Below are positions 25,793-34,625 of a stretch of DNA of 64,000 nucleotides, piece after piece (within the stretch, counting starts at the first letter, position 1; every line of letters begins with the position of its first letter). The position numbers were made by a program, and so were the translations under genes. Origin of the DNA: Pelagisphaera sp964404745. GTDB lineage: Bacteria > Verrucomicrobiota > Verrucomicrobiia > Opitutales > Opitutaceae. The notes below the pieces were generated by a model that worked only from the letters and a program-made list of their open reading frames with translations, ran no database searches and was not told where the DNA came from. The stretch is from assembly GCA_964404745.1 (NCBI GenBank), contig CAYOLG010000022.1, positions 19,612 to 83,611 on the forward strand, given 5' to 3'.

Positions 25793-27301
25793 TTAATTTG
25801 AATATAATTGCAGCACCCACGCTATGATGCCGACGGCGAAAATCGCCAATAGCCAAATGTACAGCTGGCCCACATTGCTCATATCCGTGGCCCCCGCTAA
25901 ACCGGCATCGAGTCTCTTGCTATTCCCACGACTTTTTATGCGACCCTTTTTAAGGAAGCCGTCGTAGTGGCGCTGAAGCAAATGTGTCTCTATTTGGCGC
26001 ATGGTATCCAACATCACGCCCACTGTTATGAGCATCCCAGTCCCTCCGAAGAAAATGGCTACCCGCATGGGGATGTTGGCCTGAAAAAGAAGAATGTCTG
26101 GGAAGACCGCTATCACAGTGAGAAAAATCGAGCCAGCCAAAGTCAATCGCGTCATGATGAAATCAAGGAACTGAGCGGTGGGAGACCCAGGACGCACCCC
26201 AGGCACATAGCCTCCATATTTTTTTAGATCATCCGCGATCTGAATGGGTCGGAACATGACGGATACCCAAAAGTAGGAGAAAAACAAAATCATCAGCCCA
26301 AAGACGATGTAATACGTAAGGGTTCCATGCACTAAGTAGTTGGATACATCGATTAACCACTGCTGATCGAGCCACGCGCCTAACTGGGAGATAAGCTGCT
26401 GAGGGAATGCTAGGATGGCGGACGCGAAAATCACCGGCATCACTCCCGAGTAGTTTACCTTGAGAGGCATAAATGAGCTTTGGCCACCGTATACTTTCCT
26501 ACCTACTACACGCTTAGCATATTGAACGGGAATCTTCCGAACCGCCTGAATGACGGCCACCAACCCCGCTGTGACACCAACACCCAAGGCAATCATGCCA
26601 ACGGCATGGATGAATTTCAGATTTTCGCCTGCGCCCACAGGTCCGAAGAACAAGCCATAGGTCGCCTGCACAGCCCCTGGCAAGTCGGCGAGGATTCCCA
26701 CGGTAATCAATAGCGATATTCCGTTACCGATGCCCGACTTGGTAATTTGTTCACCCAACCACATGAGCAATACCGTTCCCGCTGTCAGGAAAACGGTAGA
26801 GGTTATGAGAAACCACGTCTTGCCGACGATCACGATTTCGCCGTATTCAGCGAGAGAGTAGCCGGGGAACAAACGTCCTGGATTCTCCAAAGCTAATATT
26901 AGTAGCACCGCTTGCACGGCGGAAATGACCACTGTTGCGTAGCGCGTATACTGAGTAAGCTTCTGTCTGCCCGCTTCCCCTTCTCGCTGAAGTCTGGCCA
27001 AAGCCGGGAAAACAGCTCCCATCAATTGGAAAATAATCGAGGCTGAAATGTAGGGCATTATCCCCAGAGCGAAGACCGCCCCTTTGAGCAAGGCCCCACC
27101 TGTGAACATGTTGTAAAGCCCCAAAAGACTACCTCCACCCTGGGCCGTTTGATCGGCAAAGAACGCCTGCAAAGGCTGCGTGTCGAGCCCCGGCAAAGGA
27201 ATATTACCCCCGATTCTGGCAATGAATAGCAACGAGAGTGTCAGGAAGATTCGCTGACGCAATTCGGGGATTTTGAGACAGTTGGTAAATGCGGAGAACA
27301 T
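25793..27301 (-). CDS. secY: Protein translocase subunit SecY
   Basis: SecY forms the channel for protein export and membrane insertion. The 502-residue protein has ten hydrophobic segments, the plug-region and loop motifs GNIPLPGLDTQPL, LGIMPYISASIIFQL, VTAGTVLLMWLGEQIT, GIGNGISLL and the C-terminal cytosolic loop SFMPLKVNYSGVMPVIFAS. It is longer than the E. coli protein (443), mainly in periplasmic and C-terminal parts (RIKSRGNSKRLDAG). It lies between rplO and rpsM as in the spc operon, and its partner SecE is at 54604. Confidence 0.98.
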   Translation of the reverse strand: MFSAFTNCLKIPELRQRIFLTLSLLFIARIGGNIPLPGLDTQPLQAFFADQTAQGGGSLLGLYNMFTGGALLKGAVFALGIMPYISASIIFQLMGAVFPALARLQREGEAGRQKLTQYTRYATVVISAVQAVLLILALENPGRLFPGYSLAEYGEIVIVGKTWFLITSTVFLTAGTVLLMWLGEQITKSGIGNGISLLITVGILADLPGAVQATYGLFFGPVGAGENLKFIHAVGMIALGVGVTAGLVAVIQAVRKIPVQYAKRVVGRKVYGGQSSFMPLKVNYSGVMPVIFASAILAFPQQLISQLGAWLDQQWLIDVSNYLVHGTLTYYIVFGLMILFFSYFWVSVMFRPIQIADDLKKYGGYVPGVRPGSPTAQFLDFIMTRLTLAGSIFLTVIAVFPDILLFQANIPMRVAIFFGGTGMLITVGVMLDTMRQIETHLLQRHYDGFLKKGRIKSRGNSKRLDAGLAGATDMSNVGQLYIWLLAIFAVGIIAWVLQLYSN

Positions 27302-27331
27302 GCCGGAGTGTTATCGCTATCGTGAGATAAA

Positions 27332-27805
27332 TTATTCGCTCGACTCTTCTGCCGGCGCGGAAACGGAAATCGCCTTGCCCCCAGCTTTTTCGATCTTCTC
27401 TTTCGCCGACACGCTGAACTTGTCTGCCGTGATCTCCAGAGCAGAGCTTAATTCGCCCTCTCCCAAAATCTTAAGCGGGTTCCCGTTCGATCTCACCAAT
27501 CCGGCAGCTACCAAAACCTCGCGGTTAACTTCCTTAACCGAGTTATCGAGTTTGCTGAGCTCTCCGACATTCACGGTTTCGTAGAAAGTCTTGAAGTTCT
27601 TATTATTAAATCCGCGTCTGGGCAACTTGCGAAACAAAGGCATTTGACCACCTTCGAACCCGATTCGGATACTCCCACCCGAGCGAGCCGTCTGCCCTTT
27701 ACCTCCGCGTCCGGAAGTCTTGCCGTGTCCGCCCCCTTCACCGCAACCCACTCGCTTGCGGCGATGGACGGCTCCTTTTACATTAGAAAGATTGTGTAGT
27801 CTCAT
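27332..27805 (-). CDS. rplO: Ribosomal protein L15
   Basis: Large-subunit assembly protein. The 157-residue product has the N-terminal glycine-rich arm MRLHNLSNVKGAVHRRKRVG-CGEGGGHGKTSGRGGKGQTAR, the FEGGQMPLFRKLPRRGF motif and a C-terminal fold ending KAISVSAPAEESSE. It directly follows rpsE (29 bases) with no L30 gene between them. Confidence 0.97.
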   Translation of the reverse strand: MRLHNLSNVKGAVHRRKRVGCGEGGGHGKTSGRGGKGQTARSGGSIRIGFEGGQMPLFRKLPRRGFNNKNFKTFYETVNVGELSKLDNSVKEVNREVLVAAGLVRSNGNPLKILGEGELSSALEITADKFSVSAKEKIEKAGGKAISVSAPAEESSE

Positions 27806-27834
27806 GATATTGAGTTCTTTTGAAGATCGAGCGA

Positions 27835-28386
27835 CTACGAACGCAAGCGCTTGTAATCCTCATAGGATTTTAGTTTTCGAAGACCGTCGAGCGTCGCGTA
27901 TACAACCGCGTTAGCATTGTTCGAGCCCAGCGACTTAGTCAGGACATTATGTACCCCTGCTGCTTCCAATACAGCTCGAACGCCTCCGCCAGCAATAATT
28001 CCCGTACCTGTCGTAGCGGGACGCAATAAGACTTTGCCTCCGTCGAACTCTCCGATCACTTCATGAGGAATAGTATCTCCTTTCAACTTAATCGGCTCTT
28101 GTCGCTTTCGAGCCTGCTCGCTTCCTTTGCGAATCGATTCAGGCACTTCATTCGCCTTCCCATATCCAACTCCAACATTGCCTTCGCGGTCTCCCGCAAC
28201 AACTAAAGCTGAAAAGCTGAAACGACGGCCCCCTTTAACGACCTTGGCGCAACGATTAATGAATACGACCTTCTCGAAAATGCCGTCGTCTGCGGATTCC
28301 TCTTCACGACGATTTCTGCTCCGACCGCCCGGTCCTTGCCTTCTGTTTTGGGTCGGTGATGACGCTTGATTTGTTTCAGTGCTCAT
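27835..28386 (-). CDS. rpsE: Ribosomal protein S5
   Basis: Small-subunit fidelity protein at the mRNA entry channel. The 183-residue product has an N-terminal Gln/Arg-rich extension of about 33 residues, then the double-stranded-RNA-binding domain (FEKVVFINRCAKVVKGGRRFSFSALVVAGD, GVGYGKANEVPESIRKG) and the C-terminal domain (LLRPATTGTGIIAGGGVRAVLEAAG, SLGSNNANAVVYATLDGL). Its start is 8 bases after the rplR stop. Confidence 0.98.
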   Translation of the reverse strand: MSTETNQASSPTQNRRQGPGGRSRNRREEESADDGIFEKVVFINRCAKVVKGGRRFSFSALVVAGDREGNVGVGYGKANEVPESIRKGSEQARKRQEPIKLKGDTIPHEVIGEFDGGKVLLRPATTGTGIIAGGGVRAVLEAAGVHNVLTKSLGSNNANAVVYATLDGLRKLKSYEDYKRLRS

Positions 28387-28393
28387 AAGGCAA

Positions 28394-28756
28394 TTAGAAG
28401 TCTAAGCCGGCCTCGCGGGCGGCATCTGCAAAAGTTTTAACGCATCCGTGATAACGGCGGCCATTACGATCGAATACCACTTTGTTAATTCCGGCACCCT
28501 TGGCTTTTTCGCCAAAGGATTTGCCCAGAACTGAAGCACCATCGATGTTGGCCTTGAGGTTCTGCTCTCTTAATTCCTTCCCTATAGTCGAGACGAATAC
28601 GAGAGTTCTACCCTCTCCGTCATCTATCGCCTGGGCGTAAATGTGCTTGTTACTGAAATGCACACTCAGTCTCGGGCGCTCAGCCGTACCAGTAACTTTC
28701 TTGCGGATACGCCAGCGCCTCTTTTGTCTGAGATCGTTCTTCTTCTGAATCTTCAT
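28394..28756 (-). CDS. rplR: Ribosomal protein L18
   Basis: 5S rRNA-binding large-subunit protein of 120 residues. It has the basic N-terminus, RPRLSVHFSNKHIYAQAIDD, TLVFVSTIGKEL, the SVLGKSFGEKAKGAGINKVVFDRNGRRYHG segment (read in two parts) and the AREAGLDF ending, all typical. It lies between rplF and rpsE as in the spc operon. Confidence 0.97.
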   Translation of the reverse strand: MKIQKKNDLRQKRRWRIRKKVTGTAERPRLSVHFSNKHIYAQAIDDGEGRTLVFVSTIGKELREQNLKANIDGASVLGKSFGEKAKGAGINKVVFDRNGRRYHGCVKTFADAAREAGLDF

Positions 28757-28804
28757 TTGTAATTCTCTCTCGTCTTTACTCTTAACCTACAGTCGGCATC
28801 CGCT

Positions 28805-29344
28805 TTACGCTACGGTTTTCCCTTCCTTGCGGATTTCGTTCTGCCCAACTATGTGGACCCCCTTGCCCTTGTAAGGCTCGATCGGATGATAGTGGCGTAT
28901 TGATGCGGCCGCTTGTCCTACGAGTTGCTTGTCGATGCCCTCGACTTTGAGCTTCGTGCCACCATCTCCTACCGTTATCGTTATATCTTCGGGGATATCG
29001 TAGTCGATATCGTGAGAAAAACCCAATTTCAGGTTGAGGACGTTTCCTTTTAACGTGGCATTGTAGCCAACTCCACTGATTTCAATATCCTTGGAAAAAC
29101 CTTCCACAACGCCTTGCACCATACCGTTTATAATTGAACGGGCGGTGCCGTACATGGCATTAGCAAAACGACTCTTGTTGGCCGGCGATAGTTTGATTTC
29201 GCCATCTTCAACCACGATCGAAATATCGCTCGAGAAAGTCTTCTCAAGTTCGCCTTTCGGGCCATTAACTTTAACAGTGGTCCCATTAATGTCGACAGTG
29301 ACTTTTTCTGGCACCGCGATTGGCAATTTTCCTACTCTACTCAT
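28805..29344 (-). CDS. rplF: Ribosomal protein L6
   Basis: Large-subunit protein near the GTPase-associated centre. The 179-residue product has the duplicated L6 fold: SRVGKLPIAVPEKVTVDI, VKVNGPKGELEKTFS, and the second repeat with VEGIDKQLVGQAAASIRHYH and EPYKGKGVHIVGQ. Length is standard. It is preceded by rpsH with 15 bases between. Confidence 0.98.
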   Translation of the reverse strand: MSRVGKLPIAVPEKVTVDINGTTVKVNGPKGELEKTFSSDISIVVEDGEIKLSPANKSRFANAMYGTARSIINGMVQGVVEGFSKDIEISGVGYNATLKGNVLNLKLGFSHDIDYDIPEDITITVGDGGTKLKVEGIDKQLVGQAAASIRHYHPIEPYKGKGVHIVGQNEIRKEGKTVA

Positions 29345-29359
29345 GCTTCGATTCCCCTA

Positions 29360-29755
29360 TTACCAAACGTTGCAGACCATCTCCCCGCCCAACTTTTGAC
29401 GGCGAGCATCCCTATCCTTCATCAATCCTTTGGGCGTAGTCAAAATGCAGATACCCAAGCCATTCAAGATCCTGGGAATGTCATCACTTTTCGTATACAG
29501 TCGTAATCCAGGTCGACTGACTCGCTCCAATCCATTTAAAGACGGTTCTCCATCGACATACTTCAATTTGACGAGGAGCGTCTTGTGGCCGTTGGCGTCC
29601 TTTTCATCGGATACGTCTTCGATAAATCCCTCTTCTTTAAGAATGCGGGCAATCTCTGCCTTCATTCTCGAATGCGGAGAAACACATTCGTCCTTACCCG
29701 CATTGCTCGCGTTTCGAACTCGGGTTAGAAAATCGCTTATTGGATCGGTATGCAT
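29360..29755 (-). CDS. rpsH: Ribosomal protein S8
   Basis: Primary 16S-binding protein and, in many bacteria, the translational repressor of the spc operon. The 131-residue product has DPISDFLTRVRNASNAGK, SRMKAEIARILKEEGFIEDV, RVSRPGLRLYTK, IPRILNGLGICILTTPKGLM and the final GGEMVCNVW. The 107-base gap between rpsN and rpsH is the longest within this part of the cluster and could hold a regulatory element. Confidence 0.98.
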   Translation of the reverse strand: MHTDPISDFLTRVRNASNAGKDECVSPHSRMKAEIARILKEEGFIEDVSDEKDANGHKTLLVKLKYVDGEPSLNGLERVSRPGLRLYTKSDDIPRILNGLGICILTTPKGLMKDRDARRQKLGGEMVCNVW

Positions 29756-29862
29756 AATTAGATTTTTTTGTTAGCTAAGCTGAACGATATCCAAACTTTC
29801 AGCTGGTCATATTTATTGGTTAATTGGAAATCGATTAGTTCTCGATGGCTTGCCGACAGGCC

Positions 29863-30168
29863 CTACCAGGAAGACTTGGTTACGCCAGGTATCTTGCCTT
29901 CCAGAGCCAGTTCTCTGAAAGTCAACCTGGATAGACCGTATCGCCGAATGTAGGCACGAGGCCTTCCCGTGACATTGCAGCGATTTCGAATGCGGATCTT
30001 GGACGAATTTCTCGGCAGCTTGCAGAGCTTGCGCTGAGCTTCATAAAATTCTTCGTCGCTCGTGTCTGGATTCGCTAGAACCGCTTTCAGTTCAGAGCGC
30101 TTCTTCTGGTGGCGCTCAACCAAGCGGCGACGCTTTTCATTTCTGGCAATGGATGATTTTTTGGCCAT
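29863..30168 (-). CDS. rpsN: Ribosomal protein S14, zinc-independent type
   Basis: Small-subunit head protein. At 101 residues it is the long, zinc-free (C-minus) form: the C-terminus RNRCNVTGRPRAYIRRYGLS has a single cysteine where the zinc form carries C-x2-C ... C-x2-C. The N-terminal helix KSSIARNEKRRRLVERH is typical. It sits between rplE and rpsH in the usual spc order. Confidence 0.97.
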   Translation of the reverse strand: MAKKSSIARNEKRRRLVERHQKKRSELKAVLANPDTSDEEFYEAQRKLCKLPRNSSKIRIRNRCNVTGRPRAYIRRYGLSRLTFRELALEGKIPGVTKSSW

Positions 30169-30185
30169 ATTTTTTAAAAATTATT

Positions 30186-30770
30186 CTAGGCTGCGGACTC
30201 CTCGGCAGCAGTTTCGCTTTTAACTTCCCGTTTCCGGAATGGCATTCCCAAGAGGTCTAGTAACTCATAGCCCTCTGCATCGCTCTCAGCTGAAGTAACG
30301 ATAGTTAGTTCGAGACCAGCCTGTCTTTTGATCGATTCAACCGAGATTTCCGGGAAAATAGTGATATCCGTAACTCCCAGCGAATAATTGCCTTGTCCAT
30401 CAAACTTTTGAGGGACTCCTCTAAAATCGCGAATGGATGGCAAAGCGACTGCAATCAGGCGAAAAAGAAAGTCCCACATGCGCTCGCCACGTAGGGTAGC
30501 TTTGCAGCCGATAGGCATTCCTTCTCTTAGCTTAAAATTGGCTATACTCTTTTTCGCCAAAGTTTGGACTGGCTGCTGCCCTGTGATCAAACCTAGATTC
30601 TTAACAGATTCTTCCAAAGCAGCTTTGTCTAGAGAGGCACTGATGCCCATATTCAAAACCACCTTTTCGATCTTGGGAATTTGGTACTGATTCTTGTAGC
30701 CGCGAGATTTTTTTAGCGCGTCTACAACTTTGGTTTCGTAATGCTGTTTAACAATATTCTGAGAGCTCAT
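30186..30770 (-). CDS. rplE: Ribosomal protein L5
   Basis: 5S rRNA-binding protein of the large subunit, bridging to S13. The 194-residue product has the L5 motifs QIPKIEKVVLNMGI, TGQQPVQTLAKKSIANFKLREG, PIGCKATLRGERMWDF and DFRGVPQKFDGQGNYSLGVTD. The C-terminus has a short extra SETAAEESAA tail. It follows rplX by 50 bases. Confidence 0.97.
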   Translation of the reverse strand: MSSQNIVKQHYETKVVDALKKSRGYKNQYQIPKIEKVVLNMGISASLDKAALEESVKNLGLITGQQPVQTLAKKSIANFKLREGMPIGCKATLRGERMWDFLFRLIAVALPSIRDFRGVPQKFDGQGNYSLGVTDITIFPEISVESIKRQAGLELTIVTSAESDAEGYELLDLLGMPFRKREVKSETAAEESAA

Positions 30771-30820
30771 GATAGGTTTTCCGGATTTCCGACCCGGAAC
30801 GGATTCAGTTCTCGTTTGTA

Positions 30821-31078
30821 TTAATTTTTCTTAGACTGACGCTCATCATACTTACTTGCCAGCATCAGATTAGATATATGGATCGATCCCTCTCTCTCGG
30901 CTATCTGCCCCTCCGGGTTTTCTTCCGACTTTTTCAAGTGGCGCTTGATCATCATCAGCCCCTCTACCACCGCTCGATTCTTCGACGGCCTCAATTCAAG
31001 AATCTTACCGCGCTTGCCTTTTTCCTTGCCTGCTAGCACGACGACTTCGTCACCTTGTTTGATATGCGTTTTCGCCAT
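30821..31078 (-). CDS. rplX: Ribosomal protein L24
   Basis: Early-assembly large-subunit protein with a KOW motif: HIKQGDEVVVLAGKEKGKRG followed by VVEGLMMIKRHLKKSE. At 85 residues it is shorter than the E. coli protein (104), with the C-terminal part ending ISNLMLASKYDER. It is adjacent to rplN (2-base gap). Confidence 0.96.
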   Translation of the reverse strand: MAKTHIKQGDEVVVLAGKEKGKRGKILELRPSKNRAVVEGLMMIKRHLKKSEENPEGQIAEREGSIHISNLMLASKYDERQSKKN

Positions 31079-31080
31079 TG

Positions 31081-31446
31081 TTACAGTACCTCCGGAGCAA
31101 GTGATACGATTTTCATGAACTGCTTGGTTCGCAACTCGCGAGCAACCGGTCCAAAAATGCGCGTTCCACTCGGATTCCCATTATTATCGAGAAGCACGAT
31201 CGCGTTGCTGTCGAAACGAAGATAACTGCCATCCCGACGGCGAATCGGAGCCTTCGTTCGCACAACAACCGCTTTGACAACAGAACCCTTCTTAACAGAA
31301 GCGTCGACGCTGCTTTCCTTTATGTTCACTACGATTACATCGCCAATGTCCGCGGTCTTTTTCCGCTGACCTAGACGACGAATCATATGGGCCCGTTTCG
31401 CGCCCGTATTGTCCGCTATTTGAAGTTCTGACCTAAGCTGAATCAT
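31081..31446 (-). CDS. rplN: Ribosomal protein L14
   Basis: Large-subunit protein of 121 residues at the intersubunit bridge. It begins MIQLRSELQIADNTGAKRA and contains VVNIKESSVDASVKKGSVVKAVVVR and IVLLDNNGNPSGTRIFGPV. The ATG at 31446 is the family start; the longer open frame upstream runs into rpsQ and is rejected. It follows rpsQ by 13 bases. Confidence 0.98.
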   Translation of the reverse strand: MIQLRSELQIADNTGAKRAHMIRRLGQRKKTADIGDVIVVNIKESSVDASVKKGSVVKAVVVRTKAPIRRRDGSYLRFDSNAIVLLDNNGNPSGTRIFGPVARELRTKQFMKIVSLAPEVL

Positions 31447-31459
31447 CTTTATTGGTTCC

Positions 31460-31789
31460 TTACTCTTCTTCTGTTCCAACCTTAGCGGCTTCGGCTGCCT
31501 CAACATCGGCATCTACAGTTTGCCCATACACAGGAGCTCTGTCGATAACCTTAACCAAACGCCATCGCTTCATTCGACTAATCGGCCTTGTCTCCATAAT
31601 TTCGACACGGTCCCCTATTCGAGCGTCATTTTTCTCGTCGTGGACGTGGACAACGGTCTTGCGGTTGATCACCTTCCTATAACGAGGGTGCAAATTCTTG
31701 TATCCATATGTAACTTTGATGGACTTGTCCCCAGAAATGGAGGTGACGATCCCAGTAAGTTCTTTTCTGCTATTGCGAGTAGTATCCAT
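31460..31789 (-). CDS. rpsQ: Ribosomal protein S17
   Basis: Primary rRNA-binding small-subunit protein with an OB fold: RKELTGIVTSISGDKSIKVTY, HPRYRKVINRKTVVHVHDEKN, IGDRVEIMETRPISRMKRWRL. It is 109 residues against about 85 in E. coli; the extra C-terminal 20 residues are acidic and alanine-rich (DADVEAAEAAKVGTEEE), another appended tail. It starts 15 bases after the rpmC stop. Confidence 0.97.
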   Translation of the reverse strand: MDTTRNSRKELTGIVTSISGDKSIKVTYGYKNLHPRYRKVINRKTVVHVHDEKNDARIGDRVEIMETRPISRMKRWRLVKVIDRAPVYGQTVDADVEAAEAAKVGTEEE

Positions 31790-31804
31790 AACGAAATGCT
31801 AATT

Positions 31805-32011
31805 TCAGGCCGACGCCTTTTCAGCCAGAACCTTTTCGCTTCGGATGGTTTCCATCCGAGCGATATCCCGACGGCGCTGAGTGAGTTCAGCCGTGTTTTC
31901 GACTTGTCCGGTTTGCTTGCGCAACTTCAGTTCCAGAAGTTGATCGCGAGTATCGCGAATCGTTTTCTCCAATTCCAGAATAGAAAGCTCTCTGATGTCC
32001 TTGATTTTCAT
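31805..32011 (-). CDS. rpmC: Ribosomal protein L29
   Basis: Small helical-hairpin protein at the exit tunnel, 68 residues: MKIKDIRELSILELEKTIRD, then QLLELKLRKQTGQVENTAEL and RRRDIARMETI. The ATG at 32011 is preferred over an upstream TTG that would overlap rplP. It lies 20 bases after rplP in the S10-operon order. Confidence 0.96.
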   Translation of the reverse strand: MKIKDIRELSILELEKTIRDTRDQLLELKLRKQTGQVENTAELTQRRRDIARMETIRSEKVLAEKASA

Positions 32012-32031
32012 GTTATTAGCTTCTGCGCTGA

Positions 32032-32454
32032 TCAATCGATGTTCTCGCGCACGACAAATCGGGTTTTGAATGGCATTTTTCTATCGGCTAAGCTCATCGC
32101 TTGCCTGGCAACCGACAAGGGTACGCCACCCAGCTCAAAAAGGATATGCCCGGGTTTGATCACGGCTACATAGTGGTCGACCGGACCTTTACCTTTACCC
32201 ATTCGAGTCTCTAGAGGCTTTTTCGTAATCGGCTTGTGGGGAAAAACGCGAATCCAAAGCTTTCCTTTACGTTTCATGTGACGAGTAATCGCTACACGAG
32301 CCGCCTCAATCTGGTTGCCTGTGAAATAGCCACGTTCAAGTGTTTGGATCGCATAATCTCCGAATGCGATCGTATTGCCGCGACTCGCATTGCCGCGAAC
32401 GCGGCTTTTCATGGTCTTGCGGTATTTGGTTCGGGATGGCGTTAGGGCTGGCAT
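32032..32454 (-). CDS. rplP: Ribosomal protein L16
   Basis: Large-subunit protein near the peptidyl-transferase centre and 5S rRNA. The 140-residue product has LTPSRTKYRKTMKSRVRG, GDYAIQTLERGYFTGNQIEAARVAITRHMKRKGKLWIRVFPHKP in consecutive motifs, and RMGKGKGPVDHYVAVIKPG. It follows rpsC by 18 bases. Confidence 0.98.
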   Translation of the reverse strand: MPALTPSRTKYRKTMKSRVRGNASRGNTIAFGDYAIQTLERGYFTGNQIEAARVAITRHMKRKGKLWIRVFPHKPITKKPLETRMGKGKGPVDHYVAVIKPGHILFELGGVPLSVARQAMSLADRKMPFKTRFVVRENID

Positions 32455-32472
32455 GACTCAAATATATCGTTT

Positions 32473-33099
32473 CTACTGTTCTTCCTTCTTAAATACCCAG
32501 CACTTGACACCAATGATACCGTAAACGGTTCTGGCTTCAGATGTGCCGTAGTCTATATCTTCTCGTAGCGTGTGCAGAGGAACACTGCCTTGACGCTGAA
32601 TCTCCGTCCGAGCTATGTCGGCTCCACCCAAGCGACCGCCCACTTGAACCTTTATTCCATCGGCTCCTAAGCTCATGGCGATTTGTACCGCCTTCTTCAT
32701 AGCCCGACGAAATGAAATTCGGCGCTCTAGCTGAAGGGCCACATTGTCGGCTACGAGTTTCGCTTCCAACTCAGGCTTTTTAACTTCCTGAATATCCAGC
32801 AAAATCTCTCGTCCCGTCATTTTCGAAAGCTCTTCTTTGATCTTCTCGATTTCCTGGCCTTTGCGCCCAATGACGATTCCAGGACGGGCTGTGAAAATCT
32901 TGACCCGCACACGAGCGGAGGCTCGTTCGATAAAAATCCTGGGAACGGATGCTAATTTTAGCTTCTCCATCAACTTCTCGCGAATGATGTAGTCCTCGTG
33001 AAGCGTTTTAGCGAACTCGTTCTTCGGAGCGTACCAGCGTGATTGCCAGTTCCGATTAACGGCGAGGCGAAAGCCTATTGGATGCGTTTTCTGACCCAT
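32473..33099 (-). CDS. rpsC: Ribosomal protein S3
   Basis: Small-subunit head protein at the mRNA entry. The 208-residue product has GQKTHPIGFRLAVNRNWQSRWY, the KH domain with IGRKGQEIEKIKEEL, and the C-terminal domain motifs RRISFRRAMKKAVQIAMSLGADGIKVQVGGRLGGADIAR, read in pieces. It is slightly shorter at the C-terminus than E. coli S3 (233). Confidence 0.98.
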   Translation of the reverse strand: MGQKTHPIGFRLAVNRNWQSRWYAPKNEFAKTLHEDYIIREKLMEKLKLASVPRIFIERASARVRVKIFTARPGIVIGRKGQEIEKIKEELSKMTGREILLDIQEVKKPELEAKLVADNVALQLERRISFRRAMKKAVQIAMSLGADGIKVQVGGRLGGADIARTEIQRQGSVPLHTLREDIDYGTSEARTVYGIIGVKCWVFKKEEQ

Positions 33100-33111
33100 A
33101 TTCCTGAAAGT

Positions 33112-33447
33112 TTATTGATTGTCCGTTAGTGTGATGCGGATGTGCGACATACGCTTTTTTCTTCTCGCAATGCCGCCACGAGCCGCTGCTTTGAAGCGCT
33201 TCAAAACGGGACCTTGCTCGACGACAGCCTTTTCAACTGTTAAGCTGTCAGCAGAAAGATCGTGATTGTTTTCCGCATTGGCGATCGCTGACTGGAGGGT
33301 TTTCGATATCAAGGCAGCCGATTTGCGTGGCGTAAACTTGAGTAAATCCAAGGCGTCGGTTGCCGTCTTACCACGGATCACTCGCGCCACCTCATTTACC
33401 TTCTTAGGCGACATCCTCGCATACTTTGTTAAAGCGTGTACTTCCAT
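33112..33447 (-). CDS. rplV: Ribosomal protein L22
   Basis: Large-subunit protein lining the exit tunnel. The 111-residue product has ALTKYARMSPKKVNEVARVIRGK, ALDLLKFTPRKSAALISKTLQSAIANAENN (two motifs) and the tunnel hairpin GPVLKRFKAAARGGIARRKKR with HIRITLTD at the end. It lies between rpsS and rpsC. Confidence 0.98.
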   Translation of the reverse strand: MEVHALTKYARMSPKKVNEVARVIRGKTATDALDLLKFTPRKSAALISKTLQSAIANAENNHDLSADSLTVEKAVVEQGPVLKRFKAAARGGIARRKKRMSHIRITLTDNQ

Positions 33448-33468
33448 TTGCTAGTTTCTCCAAATCAG

Positions 33469-33732
33469 CTACTTGGTGCCACCATGGGCCTTGAACATGC
33501 GCGATTGAGAAAACTCGCCGAGCTTGTGGCCCACCATGTTTTCTGTCACATAAACCGGCACAAACGTCTTTCCGTTGTGGACATTGAAATTCAACCCTAC
33601 GAATTCAGGCGTAATGGTCGACCGGCGAGACCAAGTTTGAATCGGTTTGCGGTCGTTTGCGTCCTGAGCCTTCTCCACTTTGGTCATCAAGTGGGGGTCG
33701 ACAAAGAATCCTTTTTTAATTGAGCGAGACAT
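33469..33732 (-). CDS. rpsS: Ribosomal protein S19
   Basis: Small-subunit head protein of 87 residues. It has SRSIKKGFFVDPHLMTKVEK, IQTWSRRSTITPEFVGLNFNVHNGK in two parts, and VTENMVGHKLGEFSQSRMFKAHGGTK-like family motifs near the end. Spacing to rplB (21 bases) and rplV (21 bases) fits the S10 order. Confidence 0.98.
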   Translation of the reverse strand: MSRSIKKGFFVDPHLMTKVEKAQDANDRKPIQTWSRRSTITPEFVGLNFNVHNGKTFVPVYVTENMVGHKLGEFSQSRMFKAHGGTK

Positions 33733-33753
33733 AATAGATGTTCTTTTCCGTGT

Positions 33754-34608
33754 TTAGCGCTTCTTCATTTTGCGTCCGTTTCGTCGGACTAGGATCAGGC
33801 TGTTGCTCTCCTTAGACCTCCTCCGGGTCGGGAATCCCTTGGCCAATTGGCTCCAAGGCGACATCAGCATTTGCCGACCACCGCCGCCTTTACTCTTCGC
33901 TTCGCCCCCACCATTGGGGTGATCGATTGGATTCATGACGACGCCGCGCACTCTGGGACGCTTACCTTTCCAGCGATTTCGTCCCGCTTTTCCAATAACG
34001 ACATTCCCGTGCTCCGAATTGCCAGCCGTTCCTATCGTGGCCATGCATTTGCGGCTAACGAGGCGTACCTCGCCAGAAGGGAGTCGAAGCTGGGCATGAT
34101 CGCCTTCGATATTCACCAATTCCAAAGAGTTTCCTGCGGAACGAGCCAGTTGCGCGCCCTTACCAGGGAGCATTTCCACCGCATGCAAACGAGTGGCAGG
34201 AGGAATGTGCTCGAGTGGCATGGCATTGCCCGGATTGAAATCGATAGCATTCTGGGAAGATAGCACCTTGTCGCCTACCTTTACTTTTTCAGGAGCGATA
34301 ATGTAGCGCTTTTCACCATCCGCATAAGCCAGCAAGGCGATGTAGGCTGAGCGTCCGGGATCGTATTCAATCGCTTGAACCTTGGCCGGAATATCGAATT
34401 TGTTACGCTTAAAGTCCACGATGCGAAGCAAACGCTTGTGCCCCCCACCCCTGCGACGCGATGTGAGTCTCCCGTAGCAATTCCGTCCCGCGGACTTGCT
34501 GTAGGATTTCGTCAATCTCTTTTCAGGCCGCTTTTGCGTAATATCCCGTTTTTGAAGCTCAGCGAATCGCTGAGTGGGGGTGGTAGGTCTAAATTTTACG
34601 ATAGCCAT
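33754..34608 (-). CDS. rplB: Ribosomal protein L2
   Basis: Core large-subunit protein needed for subunit association and peptidyl transfer. The 284-residue product has GRNCYGRLTSRRRGGGHKR, IEYDPGRSAYIALLAYADGEKRYI in two motifs, GTAGNSEHGNVVIGKAGRNRW and RGVVMNPIDHPNGGGE, with the active histidine in the last. It follows rplW by 17 bases. Confidence 0.98.
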   Translation of the reverse strand: MAIVKFRPTTPTQRFAELQKRDITQKRPEKRLTKSYSKSAGRNCYGRLTSRRRGGGHKRLLRIVDFKRNKFDIPAKVQAIEYDPGRSAYIALLAYADGEKRYIIAPEKVKVGDKVLSSQNAIDFNPGNAMPLEHIPPATRLHAVEMLPGKGAQLARSAGNSLELVNIEGDHAQLRLPSGEVRLVSRKCMATIGTAGNSEHGNVVIGKAGRNRWKGKRPRVRGVVMNPIDHPNGGGEAKSKGGGGRQMLMSPWSQLAKGFPTRRRSKESNSLILVRRNGRKMKKR

Positions 34609-34625
34609 TTTTGTATCCTATTCGT